64,000 nt of DNA from Clostridium sp. UBA701 (GTDB lineage: Bacteria; Bacillota; Clostridia; Clostridiales; Clostridiaceae): contig DBMJ01000011.1 in NCBI GenBank assembly GCA_002298125.1, forward strand, positions 124,001 to 188,000, written 5' to 3'. Position numbers and translations under genes: made by a program. This document shows, one piece after another, positions 17,236 to 24,846 of this stretch; position 1 is the first letter of the stretch; each line of letters opens with the position of its first letter. The notes under the pieces were generated by a model. It saw only the letters and a list, made by a program, of their open reading frames with translations. It was not told the origin of the DNA and made no database searches.

Positions 17236-17537
17236 ATGTTTTAAATCTTTTGCTGTCTATGTGCGGAGATATTTTCCCCTCTAAATATGCTTATTTCCAA
17301 GTAGTTCGCAATATAAGAAATTATGAATTATCTAACCGCACACATTATGCTAGTTTTGTTCAATCAGTCAAATTTGGATTTGTTAAGCTTCACATAATGC
17401 TTATACTATTCGCTTATAATGAAAATTGGCGAGGGGTTTAATAGTGTTGATTATGTTGTAGTAACAATATAGGTAAGACATCCATCAAACCCGTATTTAC
17501 AGTAATATCGTGAATTTCCTCTCAATTTCGTGATTTT
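17236..17537. other. Stretch between VOC stop and site C, no minus-strand gene
   Basis: 302 bases. A plus-strand frame (17226-17441, 71 codons) begins inside site C and has no good ribosome binding site, so I do not call it. The VOC stop overlaps TTGTTATAG, which resembles an attC right end. This stretch may therefore be a cassette with no gene, or with one facing the other way. Confidence 0.4.
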
Positions 17538-17963
17538 CTATAACAACGCAAAATGGGCACTCTCGATAATTGATTTCATTTGACATAAGCAAAAAGGGTG
17601 TCCGGCGGGGTCAAGCATAACTCTCCAATTATTAGAAGATTGCTCATCTGCGATTGTTGCTCCACAATGGATTGCATATTGAACTGCTTTTTCTAAATCA
17701 TTAACGGCGAAATCTATATGTGCCATTTGCTGTTGAGCTTCAGGCTCTTCCGGCCACACAGGTGGTTTATACTCAGGATTCCGTTGAAACAATATACAAG
17801 GATATGTTCCCTGATTGGTTCCTTGAGCATATACACATGCCCATTCATCATCGATAAACATTATTTCCCACTTGAGCAACGCCGCATAAAATTTTGCTAA
17901 TTCATGCGGTTCTTTGCAATCCACCGTAAATGAGTACATTTTGATTTTCAATTCATCATCCAT
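17538..17963 (-). CDS. VOC-family (glyoxalase/bleomycin-resistance-like) protein, cassette gene
   Basis: 141 residues with the betaalphabetabetabeta repeats of the vicinal-oxygen-chelate fold. FTVDCKEPHELAKFYAALLKWE opens the first module. AHIDFAVNDLEKAVQYAIHCG opens the second with a metal-ligand-type histidine. DPAGHPFCLCQ is the family's closing motif. A GGAGG element precedes the ATG in a leader almost identical to that of the neighbouring GNAT. Clostridial VOC proteins of this type are often called glyoxalase-like; the true activity is unknown. The last ten residues (ESAHFALL) extend past the usual end. Confidence 0.85.
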   Translation of the reverse strand: MDDELKIKMYSFTVDCKEPHELAKFYAALLKWEIMFIDDEWACVYAQGTNQGTYPCILFQRNPEYKPPVWPEEPEAQQQMAHIDFAVNDLEKAVQYAIHCGATIADEQSSNNWRVMLDPAGHPFCLCQMKSIIESAHFALL

Positions 17964-18132
17964 AACGCTAATACCTCCTAATATAAATAATCTGCTCTAC
18001 AAATTCCTATTTATCTGCTGATCAAATAAATAACCTTTACTTCTCAGTTCCTTTACAATTGTCACTTTATATTTTGTAATTTAAATTAAAAAATGATATG
18101 CGTAAACACAAGCTTTATTAGATTTAAAATGT

Positions 18133-18259
18133 CAGATAACGTTCCCTGTTCAAGACGTTCCTAAACCTAGCCAGACCTGGCTTGGTGAAGGAATGTGCTT
18201 TGGCTGCTACAGAGACTTGACCCTAATTTAGCCAAAGCGAACTTAAATGCATTGTAGGT
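18133..18259 (-). repeat. attC-like site B
   Basis: Minus strand: CTACAATGCATTTAAGTTCG at the start and CTTGAACAGGGAACG then TTATCTG at the end. The inner stem is GCTTTGGC with GCCAAAGC. The left core reads CTACAA rather than TAACAA, so this site may be impaired. Its core is nearly identical to that of site D. Confidence 0.66.
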
Positions 18260-18346
18260 GCAGTTTTAGCAACTACACTTAAAGCTGAGTCTTCTCTTTA
18301 AAATTTAAGTTTTATTCGATTTATATGTAAAGCGTGATTTAAAATA

Positions 18347-18622
18347 TTATAAGATTAACTTAATAATATCAGCAGTTATAATGAATAAACCCAAAATTAT
18401 AGATAGTATTCCAACAGTTTTATTTCCTTTACTGATACCTTCTGAACTTACATGTTGTGACAGCGTAATTTGATTTAAACCATTAAATAGTTGTGTAAAT
18501 CCCAGAAATAACATTACTATATCAATACTCAAGTTATTTGCAAAATATAGCACTCCTGTAATAATTGTAAATACACTAAATACAATACCTGTTATAGAAT
18601 ATACTTTATTATCTATTTTCAT
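18347..18622 (-). CDS. Small membrane protein, unknown function (cassette gene)
   Basis: 91 residues from ATG 18622, which lies eight bases after GGAGG; the upstream in-frame GTG is part of that site. Three hydrophobic helices are apparent (ITGIVFSVFTIITGVLYFA, IDIVMLFLGFTQLFNGL, VGILSIILGLFIITADII). I do not recognise a named family. Followed 87 bases later by site B. Confidence 0.65.
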   Translation of the reverse strand: MKIDNKVYSITGIVFSVFTIITGVLYFANNLSIDIVMLFLGFTQLFNGLNQITLSQHVSSEGISKGNKTVGILSIILGLFIITADIIKLIL

Positions 18623-18734
18623 AATTAACACCTCCTATGTTTTTGTAGATAGTTTGTTTACCTAGCTTACAATTGTGTCCCTAAAAAAATAAACAAAAAA
18701 ACTTTTAAGCTATCATTCTGTTTATCTAAAATTT

Positions 18735-18848
18735 CATCTAACGTTCCTAACTCCCGACGTTCTTGAACCTTAGTGCGACCGCACTTAGCGAAAGAATGTG
18801 TTTTGGTAGTCTTTTCATGCCAAAACGAACGGGAGTTTTTTGTTATAG
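18735..18848 (-). repeat. attC-like site A
   Basis: The best-formed site. On the minus strand it starts CTATAACAAAAAACTCCCG and ends CGGGAGTTAGGAACG followed by TTAGATG. ACTCCCG/CGGGAGT are the paired L boxes, six bases inside the core as expected. The 3' core GTTAGAT fits GTTRRRY exactly. Inner stems are TTTTGG/CCAAAA and AGTGCG/CGCACT. Confidence 0.74.
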
Positions 18849-18979
18849 GAAGTGGCAACTCTCTTTTCTTCTGAGATTAAACCTATTTTATTAATTATGA
18901 AATTAATTTCACTACGTACAACACAAAATAAGAAGAAAGCGAACCAACTAAACTTCGTTTTATGCTTAATTTTGCATAC

Positions 18980-19414
18980 TTATAGCTCTATTTGCGTTAC
19001 AACCTCACTGTCATGCATGTCCCCGGTCCTCACAAATCCGCATTGTCTATATACATGTTCTGCAGCTATATTATCTTTCTCGAATGATAATTTCACTTGC
19101 TTTGCACCCACTGTTGAAAAATAGTCCAATATTAATTTGATTGCTTCTTTGCCATATCCTATATTTTGAAATTGCTTATCAATCATCAAACGCCAAATCC
19201 AATATTCACTTTTGGGATTATCTACGTCTAACATTGAAAATCCAACCAGTTCATTATTGGCATAAATAGCAAATAGTTTAACAACTTCTCGATAAATATA
19301 GGCTTGAGCCATCGTATACATATTTGACGCAACAAATTTGTTTTGTTCTTCTGTTACTTCAAGTGCAAGACATTCGTTTTAATTTTCCTTAACAACTTCT
19401 CTTAATTCGACCAT
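18980..19414 (-). pseudogene. GNAT-family acetyltransferase interrupted by a nonsense codon (cassette gene)
   Basis: From ATG 19414 the frame reads MVELREVVKEN, then TAA (19379-19381), then NECLALEVTEEQNKFVASN and continues unbroken through YTMAQAYIYREVVKLFA. It carries GFSMLDVD, the acetyl-CoA motif DKQFQNIGYGKEAIKLIL and the end FVRTGDMHDSEVV. Relatives I know have tryptophan between KEN and the ECL segment, so TAA replaces a codon such as TGG. A truncated product could start at the internal ATG 19321, but it would lack the first strand and helix. Downstream lies site A. Confidence 0.8.
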
Positions 19415-19536
19415 TTTAACCCCAACCCTTCATTCGCAAAAAATTTTTGGCTCATATTTTTTACCATGATGTTTTAAACACTATGTTTTGATATTGCTAA
19501 AACAAAATACGGAGGCTCCAGAGAACAGCCCCGGAT

Positions 19537-19553
19537 TTGCCATTTCCTATAAC
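19537..19553 (+). repeat. 17-base inverted copy of the outer edge of site A
   Basis: TTGCCATTTCCTATAAC here matches the reverse complement of 18842-18858 (GTTATAGGAAGTGGCAA) except for one base. The pair brackets the broken GNAT gene. Confidence 0.5.
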
Positions 19554-19650
19554 TACTAAATACCCGAACCTTTTTTAATACAACCCTTCTCCAAAATTTC
19601 TAGAATCTCCCTTACATTTTAACATTTTAGCATACATATTTCCATAAAAA

Positions 19651-19678
19651 AGGACTTCAGCACAAAACTGAAATCCTA
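19651..19678 (-). terminator. Terminator of the NYN-domain gene
   Basis: Minus strand AGGATTTCAG, short loop, CTGAAGTCCT, then TTTTTTA. Nearly the same hairpin recurs at 20549-20575. Confidence 0.8.
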
Positions 19679-19692
19679 TTCCTTTAAGAGTA

Positions 19693-20445
19693 TCACTCTT
19701 TATTTCTAATATATTTAAGACTTATACTTGGATTGCTAGTTTTTATTGATCTAATTTCAAAATGGTTTAAAGAAGATACAAAGGGTGTAAGCTTTGTATA
19801 GCCATAGTTTCTGGTATCAAAATCTGGATACCTTTTGTTAAGTGTGTTGCCTAATTCCCCTAAAAATGCCCATCCGTCTTCATCTGAAATCTCAGTAATA
19901 ATAGTTTTAATAACCTCTATTAACTTATTGATATTTACGATGCCTGCCTTTGATTCCTCTTGTCTAGGTCCTTCCTTAACACTTGCTACTTCTGCAGGCT
20001 TTGACGCCATGGAAGCTAGTACCTCAAGATATTTAAATTTCTCACAAGCTGATATAAAGGGTGTAGGGGTTTTCTTCTCTCCCATGCCAATTACATACAT
20101 GCCTGCTTCTCTTAGCCGTGCTGCAAGCTTTGTAAAATCACTATCACTAGACACTATACAAAACCCATCCACATTATGTGAATAGAGTATGTCCATGGCA
20201 TCGATTATCAAGGCTGCGTCCGTTGAGTTTTTGCCTGTGGTGTAGCTATATTGCTGTATTGGAGTAATTGAATAGTTAAGCAATACATTCTTCCATGGAG
20301 CTAGCTGTGGTTTGGTCCAATCTCCATAAATTCTCTTATAGGTTGGTGTTCCATGATTTGAAATTTCATCAATTATATACTTTATATATTTTTCAGATAC
20401 ATTGTCAGCGTCAATCAAGACAGCTATTTTCATGTCCTTTTCCAT
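19693..20445 (-). CDS. NYN-domain (LabA/DUF88-type) putative RNase with C-terminal OST-HTH/LOTUS domain
   Basis: 250 residues. The NYN/PIN-like nuclease domain shows acidic metal-binding positions in AVLIDADNVS (about 8-17), NSTDAALIIDAMDIL and IVSSDSDFTKLAARLRE. A linker follows, and residues about 170-245 (INKLIEVIKTIIT, DEDGWAFLGELGNTLNKRYP, GYTKLTPFVSSL) form an OST-HTH/LOTUS-type RNA-binding fold. Such proteins are thought to cut or bind RNA. The gene is preceded by a GGGAG ribosome binding site seven bases before ATG, stands alone between the cassette cluster and the TetR gene, and has its own terminator. Confidence 0.88.
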   Translation of the reverse strand: MEKDMKIAVLIDADNVSEKYIKYIIDEISNHGTPTYKRIYGDWTKPQLAPWKNVLLNYSITPIQQYSYTTGKNSTDAALIIDAMDILYSHNVDGFCIVSSDSDFTKLAARLREAGMYVIGMGEKKTPTPFISACEKFKYLEVLASMASKPAEVASVKEGPRQEESKAGIVNINKLIEVIKTIITEISDEDGWAFLGELGNTLNKRYPDFDTRNYGYTKLTPFVSSLNHFEIRSIKTSNPSISLKYIRNKE

Positions 20446-20548
20446 AATTAATCTCCCTCACACCTTTATTTTTTAAACCCTTTTCCGAAATTACTACATT
20501 CTACCTTATATTGTAACATTTCATTATGCAAGTTTCCACAATCAAAAA

Positions 20549-20575
20549 AGGACCTCAGCACAAAACTGAAATCCT
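20549..20575 (-). terminator. Terminator of the TetR gene?
   Basis: Minus strand AGGATTTCAG, loop TTTTGTG, CTGAGGTCCT then TTTTTTG, immediately after the TetR stop. It shares loop and arms with the hairpin at 19651-19678, so one is probably a copy of the other. Confidence 0.8.
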
Positions 20576-20580
20576 TATCT

Positions 20581-21183
20581 TTATTTGCGGACAAACATTC
20601 CATTTTCAAGTATTTCCATCACTTGGTCTACAACCTGGTCGTAGTTCTCGTTTTTGTCATCAAACATTACATATTTTAACCCTATAAAGTTAGACACTCC
20701 CATTAAAAAATAACTTAGTACCATAGGGTCTGCATTTATTACCTCTCCATCCTTTTGAGCTTCTATCATGCCTTTTGAGTACCTCTCTGCAAAGACGTCA
20801 TAGTAGTTTTTAAAGAGTTCTTTATCTATATATAATGATTCCCAGATTATATTATAGGCATGCTTGTTGTCCCTTATATATTCTAAGAAGGTTTTAAGTC
20901 CTATTTTTTCCTTCTCCAGTCTAGTTTCTGCATCCTTTGTGGCAGCGCTTATCTCCATACGGATTCTATGACTGTACCTTAAAAGCAGGTATTTGTATAG
21001 ACCATATTTGTCTTTAAAGTATATGTAAAAAGTCCCTAGAGCAATTCCTGACACATTAGTTATATCTATAATTGAAGTGTTATGATAGCCCTTTTGATAG
21101 AAGAGAATCTCTGCAGCCTCACATATTTTATCAAGTGTGGCCTGACCTCTTTTGGTTTTGGGTATATTTACTATCTCATCCAT
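20581..21183 (-). CDS. TetR-family transcription regulator
   Basis: 200 residues. The amino-terminal helix-turn-helix spans about 15-60: TLDKICEAAEILFYQKGYHN, then TSIIDITNVSGIALGTFYIYF and KDKYGLYKYLL. The carboxy-terminal all-helical ligand domain ends ENYDQVVDQVMEILENGMF, a common ending in fatty-acid or CoA-linked TetR members. It lies right after the end of the catabolic/transport operon and is transcribed separately in the same direction. The two palindromes at 30.1-30.3 kb, in the promoter region of that operon, are the natural operator candidates. It would act as a ligand-released repressor. Confidence 0.9.
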   Translation of the reverse strand: MDEIVNIPKTKRGQATLDKICEAAEILFYQKGYHNTSIIDITNVSGIALGTFYIYFKDKYGLYKYLLLRYSHRIRMEISAATKDAETRLEKEKIGLKTFLEYIRDNKHAYNIIWESLYIDKELFKNYYDVFAERYSKGMIEAQKDGEVINADPMVLSYFLMGVSNFIGLKYVMFDDKNENYDQVVDQVMEILENGMFVRK

Positions 21184-21310
21184 ATTATATCTCCCTTCTT
21201 ATTTCTATAGGAAGCACTGGTATTAATCTATTTCATAATCGTCCATCCAGCAAGCTTTCCTAATGCCTTAGAATGGAGTTTGTTACGCAATTATCATATC
21301 ATAATTGAAA

Positions 21311-21350
21311 AGCAATTTCAAACATGGTTAATCACCCTGCTGAAATTGCT
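21311..21350 (-). terminator. Terminator of the SDR-to-hydrolase operon
   Basis: AGCAATTTCA and TGAAATTGCT (10 bp) are followed by TTTCAATT on the minus strand, 14 bases past the last stop. Confidence 0.75.
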
Positions 21351-21363
21351 GTAACCTCAATTT

Positions 21364-22182
21364 TTACCCAATTGAAAAACGTTCCTGTACTCTGTTGATA
21401 AAGCCTAGCACCAGGGTAATAAATAACACTGGTCTTTCGTACATTGAGGCATGACCTGTATCTGGAAGCACCACAAGCTCAGAGTTTTTTATGAACTCCC
21501 ACAACTTTTTTTGCTCAGCCATAGGAGTGATATAGTCCTGCTCGCAGCTTACAATAAGTGTGGGTGCTTCTATGAGGCTAAGCTTATCAGTGACATCATG
21601 GTTATCCGCACTTTCTGTAAGCCTTACCATTGCATCCATAAACACCTTGTTACTAAACACCTTTTCTGTTAGCATTGCCTTTCTGGCTTCCATCCACTCA
21701 CTTCTCTCATTGTAGAACTTAGGTGAGTATATCACAGGAATCGTGGTACAGTAGTAGTCTAAAGGGTCTCCCGTGCTTCTGTTCCAGCCAACTCCTATGT
21801 CCCTAAGCCAAGGTGAGGTTTTTGCTGTGGTATTAAATAAAACCATTCTTTCCATGTATTCTCCGTATTTTACAGCAAACTCTAGTGCCACCTCTCCTCC
21901 GTAGGATATGCCAACTAGGTTTACCTTATCTAGCTTAAGCTCCTCAAAGAGCGACTTAAGCAGCTGTACTTGAAGGTCCTGTGTGTATGGCTCCTCCATC
22001 TTATCTGACTTTGCCTGATCAAGAAAATCTATTAGAATAAGCTGATTATTACGAGATAGCTCCTCCACAAAAATCTGCCAGCTTGCAGTAGACATCATAA
22101 TTCCATTTAAAACAACTATGGGCTTTCCGCTTCCATGGCATTCATAATATACCTTCTTACCTCTAAAATTTAAATGTGCCAT
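21364..22182 (-). CDS. Alpha/beta hydrolase
   Basis: 272 residues of the alpha/beta hydrolase fold. HGSGKPIVVLNGIMMST carries the oxyanion segment. The nucleophile elbow is GISYGGEV (serine near residue 93). The acid is in SCEQDYITP and the catalytic histidine in LPDTGHASMYE. It is the last gene of the operon and is 24 bases from the CoA-transferase stop. Likely an esterase, thioesterase or C-C bond hydrolase. The substrate is presumably the compound imported by the Liv-type transporter, which is inference from position. Confidence 0.85.
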   Translation of the reverse strand: MAHLNFRGKKVYYECHGSGKPIVVLNGIMMSTASWQIFVEELSRNNQLILIDFLDQAKSDKMEEPYTQDLQVQLLKSLFEELKLDKVNLVGISYGGEVALEFAVKYGEYMERMVLFNTTAKTSPWLRDIGVGWNRSTGDPLDYYCTTIPVIYSPKFYNERSEWMEARKAMLTEKVFSNKVFMDAMVRLTESADNHDVTDKLSLIEAPTLIVSCEQDYITPMAEQKKLWEFIKNSELVVLPDTGHASMYERPVLFITLVLGFINRVQERFSIG

Positions 22183-22206
22183 TATTTTTCCTCCTGCATA
22201 CTTTAA

Positions 22207-23520
22207 TTATTTATCATAGATAAGCCCTATATCATGTGCCTGCCTTCTAAGCTCCTCCCTAAATTTAGGGTGTGCTATTGCAATAAGTCTATCCACTCTT
22301 TCTCTCACATTTGTGCCCCTTAGTGCAGCAACTCCATATTCAGTAACTACAAAATCCACATCATTTCGTGAAAGGCTCACAACTGCTCCTTGCTTAAGCA
22401 TAGGTACAATCTTTGATATTTCCTCTCTTTCCCCTGTTTCCTTGTTTTTCACCATAGCAGTAGAATATAAGGCTATAAAGGATCTTCCATTTCGGGCCTT
22501 TTGAGCACCTATTACTGTATCTGCCTGCCCTCCAGTTCCGCTAAACTGCATTGGTCCTATGGATTCTGAGCAGCACTGTCCCGTAAGGTCTATCTCTATA
22601 GTAGTATTTATAGATACCTGATTATCGTTTTTCGCTATGACATCAGGATTATTTACATAGTTTCCATCCATTATAAGTACAGAAGGATTATCATCTAGAA
22701 AATCATATAGTTCTTTATTTCCTAGAGCAAAGGTGCACACAATCTTCCCCTTGTGCAGAGTCTTCTTACTTCCATTTACTACCCCAAGCCTTACAAGCTC
22801 CACCATGCCTGAGGTCATCATCTCTGTGTGAATACCTAAGTCCTTCTTATCCTTAAGGGCAGCGGCAACTGCGTTTGGAATGCCGCCTATGCCAAGCTGA
22901 ATACAGTCTCCATCTTGGATATTGTCAGCAATGTATTTCCCTATAATAATGTCCTTTCCGGTAGGTACTGCATCTGCAAGGATTGGAACCTCATATTTAG
23001 TTTCAACTAGAAAATCAACCTGAGAGTAATGAAGCTCTACATCTCCAAAGGTCCTTGGATAGTTAGGATTTATTTCAAGTATTACTATACCTGCTTCATC
23101 AATCATTCGCCTTTCATAGGTGTTGCTTAGAGAAAGAGATATAAAACCATGCTTATCGGGCACAGTAGCACTTCCCACATATATGTTAGGCTTAACATGG
23201 GCTAGCCTCTTTACTCCTGACAGATGCAGATGATTTGGTATAAAGGATATATTCCCATTTATATGTGCCCTCCTTAGTGCAGTAGAGTAAAACCATCCAT
23301 CCACATTAAAGGACTTGTTATACTCTGCCTTTAAAAACTCACCATTAGACATGGGTAGGCAGTTTGTTACTGTAACATTTTCCACTTGATCTGCAATTAA
23401 ATGGAGGTTGTTCATAAATAACTGAGCCTCTGCAGAACCTAAACCCGTGACAATCATGTCATTAGACTTTACTAGCTTAAGAGCTTCCTCAATAGTAATT
23501 ATCTTATCTTTATAACTCAT
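22207..23520 (-). CDS. Acetyl-CoA hydrolase/CoA-transferase family protein
   Basis: 437 residues, two-domain family I CoA-transferase of the acetyl-CoA hydrolase/4-hydroxybutyrate CoA-transferase type. QLGIGGIPNAVAAALKDK (about 228-245) is the CoA-binding glycine-rich turn. The catalytic glutamate region is TTIEIDLTGQC-type (read as NTTIEIDLTGQCCSESIG). QFSGTGGQADTVIGAQ and VTEYGVAALRG close the domain. It should move CoA from acetyl-CoA or another donor to a carboxylic acid, activating the operon's substrate or product. It sits between the binding lipoprotein and the last hydrolase. Confidence 0.9.
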   Translation of the reverse strand: MSYKDKIITIEEALKLVKSNDMIVTGLGSAEAQLFMNNLHLIADQVENVTVTNCLPMSNGEFLKAEYNKSFNVDGWFYSTALRRAHINGNISFIPNHLHLSGVKRLAHVKPNIYVGSATVPDKHGFISLSLSNTYERRMIDEAGIVILEINPNYPRTFGDVELHYSQVDFLVETKYEVPILADAVPTGKDIIIGKYIADNIQDGDCIQLGIGGIPNAVAAALKDKKDLGIHTEMMTSGMVELVRLGVVNGSKKTLHKGKIVCTFALGNKELYDFLDDNPSVLIMDGNYVNNPDVIAKNDNQVSINTTIEIDLTGQCCSESIGPMQFSGTGGQADTVIGAQKARNGRSFIALYSTAMVKNKETGEREEISKIVPMLKQGAVVSLSRNDVDFVVTEYGVAALRGTNVRERVDRLIAIAHPKFREELRRQAHDIGLIYDK

Positions 23521-23542
23521 AATTTCACCTCCATAATAAGTA

Positions 23543-23564
23543 GGGCAGGACCTAAATCCTACCC
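23543..23564 (-). promoter_or_regulatory. Intercistronic hairpin after the binding-protein gene
   Basis: GGGTAGGA and TCCTGCCC form an 8-bp stem without a T run. Hairpins after binding-protein genes commonly protect the mRNA and raise the level of the binding protein over the rest of the operon; that role is inferred. Confidence 0.5.
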
Positions 23565-23576
23565 CCCCACCTTCAG

Positions 23577-24815
23577 CTATTTAACTCTATTTATGATATC
23601 GGTTAATGACTCCACTGGCTTTACATTTTTCCATGACTTTCCGTCGTCATTAACCTTTAGAAGTGACATGGACTGTGTTCCAAGACGCTGTCCTTTAGCA
23701 TAGTTTGTAGTTCCCCCCATAGGAATCTTAAATTCAGCTGACTCCATTGCTGCAGTGAAGTTTTCCCAGTTAAGTGTCTTTCCTTCAGTTCTCTTCAACC
23801 CTTCACACATAAAATATCCCGCAATCCAGCCTGCCATGGCAAAGGCGTTTGTTGCATATTCCTTCTTGCCGTAGTCAGTCATTCCCTTTACAAAAGCATC
23901 CACTGCTGCCTTGTCCCCAAGGTCCACCCAAGCATTTGAGTATATGGGGAACTTATCTGCAGTTTTAGCATAGTCTGCTGCGAAGTTTCCTATAGTTGTA
24001 GCATCGGCATTTGAGTAGGTGGTAAACACCGGTTTACTTACTCCCTGGCTTATAAGTCCTTTTATTATTGTAGGTAGTGTAGCCTGTATTGAAGCTGCCA
24101 CTATAACATCAACATTTTCATTTTTCATCTTAAGAACTGCAGAAGACACGTCAGCGGCTCCTGGATTTATCTGTTCCTTAACTACAGAGTATGAACCACC
24201 AAGCTTTTTAACCTGGTTTTCTATACCCGATAGAAGGTCTTTTCCTGCATCGTCATTAGTGTATATAACACCAATCTTCTTGGCTTTATGTTCTTCAATA
24301 GCTCTTGCTACTATTAGTCTTCCTTCAGTAACGTATATTGGCTGTACTGGGAATAGTGCCTTTCCCTTTTCTGTAGTTGTGGCATCTTCATTATAAAGGG
24401 CAGAAATACCAGCTGCAAAATAAACTGTAGGTATTCCACTTTCCTTTAATACATCCAAGGTAGCTCCTATGGTAGGTGTTCCAAAATGTCCTACTAGGGC
24501 AAATACCTTGTCATCATTAATAAGTCTCTCAGTGAAGGCCTTTCCTTTTACTGGATCAAATTCATCATCATAGTGCACAAATTGAAGCTTTCTTCCACCA
24601 ATTCCACCTGCGTCATTCACAGTCTTAAAGTATGCCTCTATGCCAGCATTAAATGGAACTCCAACTGCTGCAAATGCACCTGATGTTGCTGCTGCATTAC
24701 CTACCTTTATGGTGGTATCGGTAACCCCCTGCGCTACCTTTTCCTTTTTAGCGCATCCGCTTAAAATTGAAAGTGACATGACAATACTTAGTCCAAGAGC
24801 TATAGCTTTTTTCAT
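23577..24815 (-). CDS. Branched-chain-amino-acid-type ABC transporter substrate-binding lipoprotein
   Basis: 412 residues. The signal peptide ends with lipobox LSGC (Cys21), so it is a membrane-anchored extracellular binding protein. The mature part has the LivJ/LivK pattern: IKVGNAAATSGAFAAVGVPF, AYFKTVNDAGGIGGRKL, DDEFDPVKGK, LIYTNDDAGKDL-like and an ADVSSAVLKMK segment. The ligand is not predictable; many such proteins bind aromatic or short acids, not amino acids. It lies with livF, G, M and H, the complete set, plus enzymes that suggest a carboxylic acid or ester as cargo. Confidence 0.9.
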   Translation of the reverse strand: MKKAIALGLSIVMSLSILSGCAKKEKVAQGVTDTTIKVGNAAATSGAFAAVGVPFNAGIEAYFKTVNDAGGIGGRKLQFVHYDDEFDPVKGKAFTERLINDDKVFALVGHFGTPTIGATLDVLKESGIPTVYFAAGISALYNEDATTTEKGKALFPVQPIYVTEGRLIVARAIEEHKAKKIGVIYTNDDAGKDLLSGIENQVKKLGGSYSVVKEQINPGAADVSSAVLKMKNENVDVIVAASIQATLPTIIKGLISQGVSKPVFTTYSNADATTIGNFAADYAKTADKFPIYSNAWVDLGDKAAVDAFVKGMTDYGKKEYATNAFAMAGWIAGYFMCEGLKRTEGKTLNWENFTAAMESAEFKIPMGGTTNYAKGQRLGTQSMSLLKVNDDGKSWKNVKPVESLTDIINRVK

Positions 24816-24846
24816 TGTTATTCCTCCTCATATATTAATTTATAAT

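Larger units (their letters stand above)
15514..19414 (-). mobile_element. Integron-like gene cassette cluster (attC-type sites, no integrase seen)
   Basis: Five minus-strand genes alternate with five imperfect palindromes of about 113-127 bp, each lying downstream of a gene. Read on the minus strand, three sites begin TAACAAAAAA and one TAACAATGC; the fifth has a degenerate CTACAATGC. All end in ACGTTA plus T or G. Inside are matching L''/L' boxes and a second inner stem (GCTTTGGC with GCCAAAGC). That is the layout of integron cassettes followed by attC. Cassette-like traits: unrelated single genes, same direction, each with its own ribosome binding site (GNAT, VOC, small membrane proteins). 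No tyrosine integrase lies in the window. Confidence 0.68.

Noticed and set aside
17226..17441. 71-codon plus-strand ORF behind the VOC gene
   Set aside because: It starts inside the attC-like site C, has no fitting ribosome binding site and no recognisable sequence; kept only as a remark.
18667..18858. 63-codon minus-strand ORF across site A
   Set aside because: It lies over the attC-like palindrome and has no ribosome binding site or conserved sequence.
15514..19414. CRISPR array
   Set aside because: The repeats are long imperfect palindromes between genes, not short direct repeats with uniform spacers.
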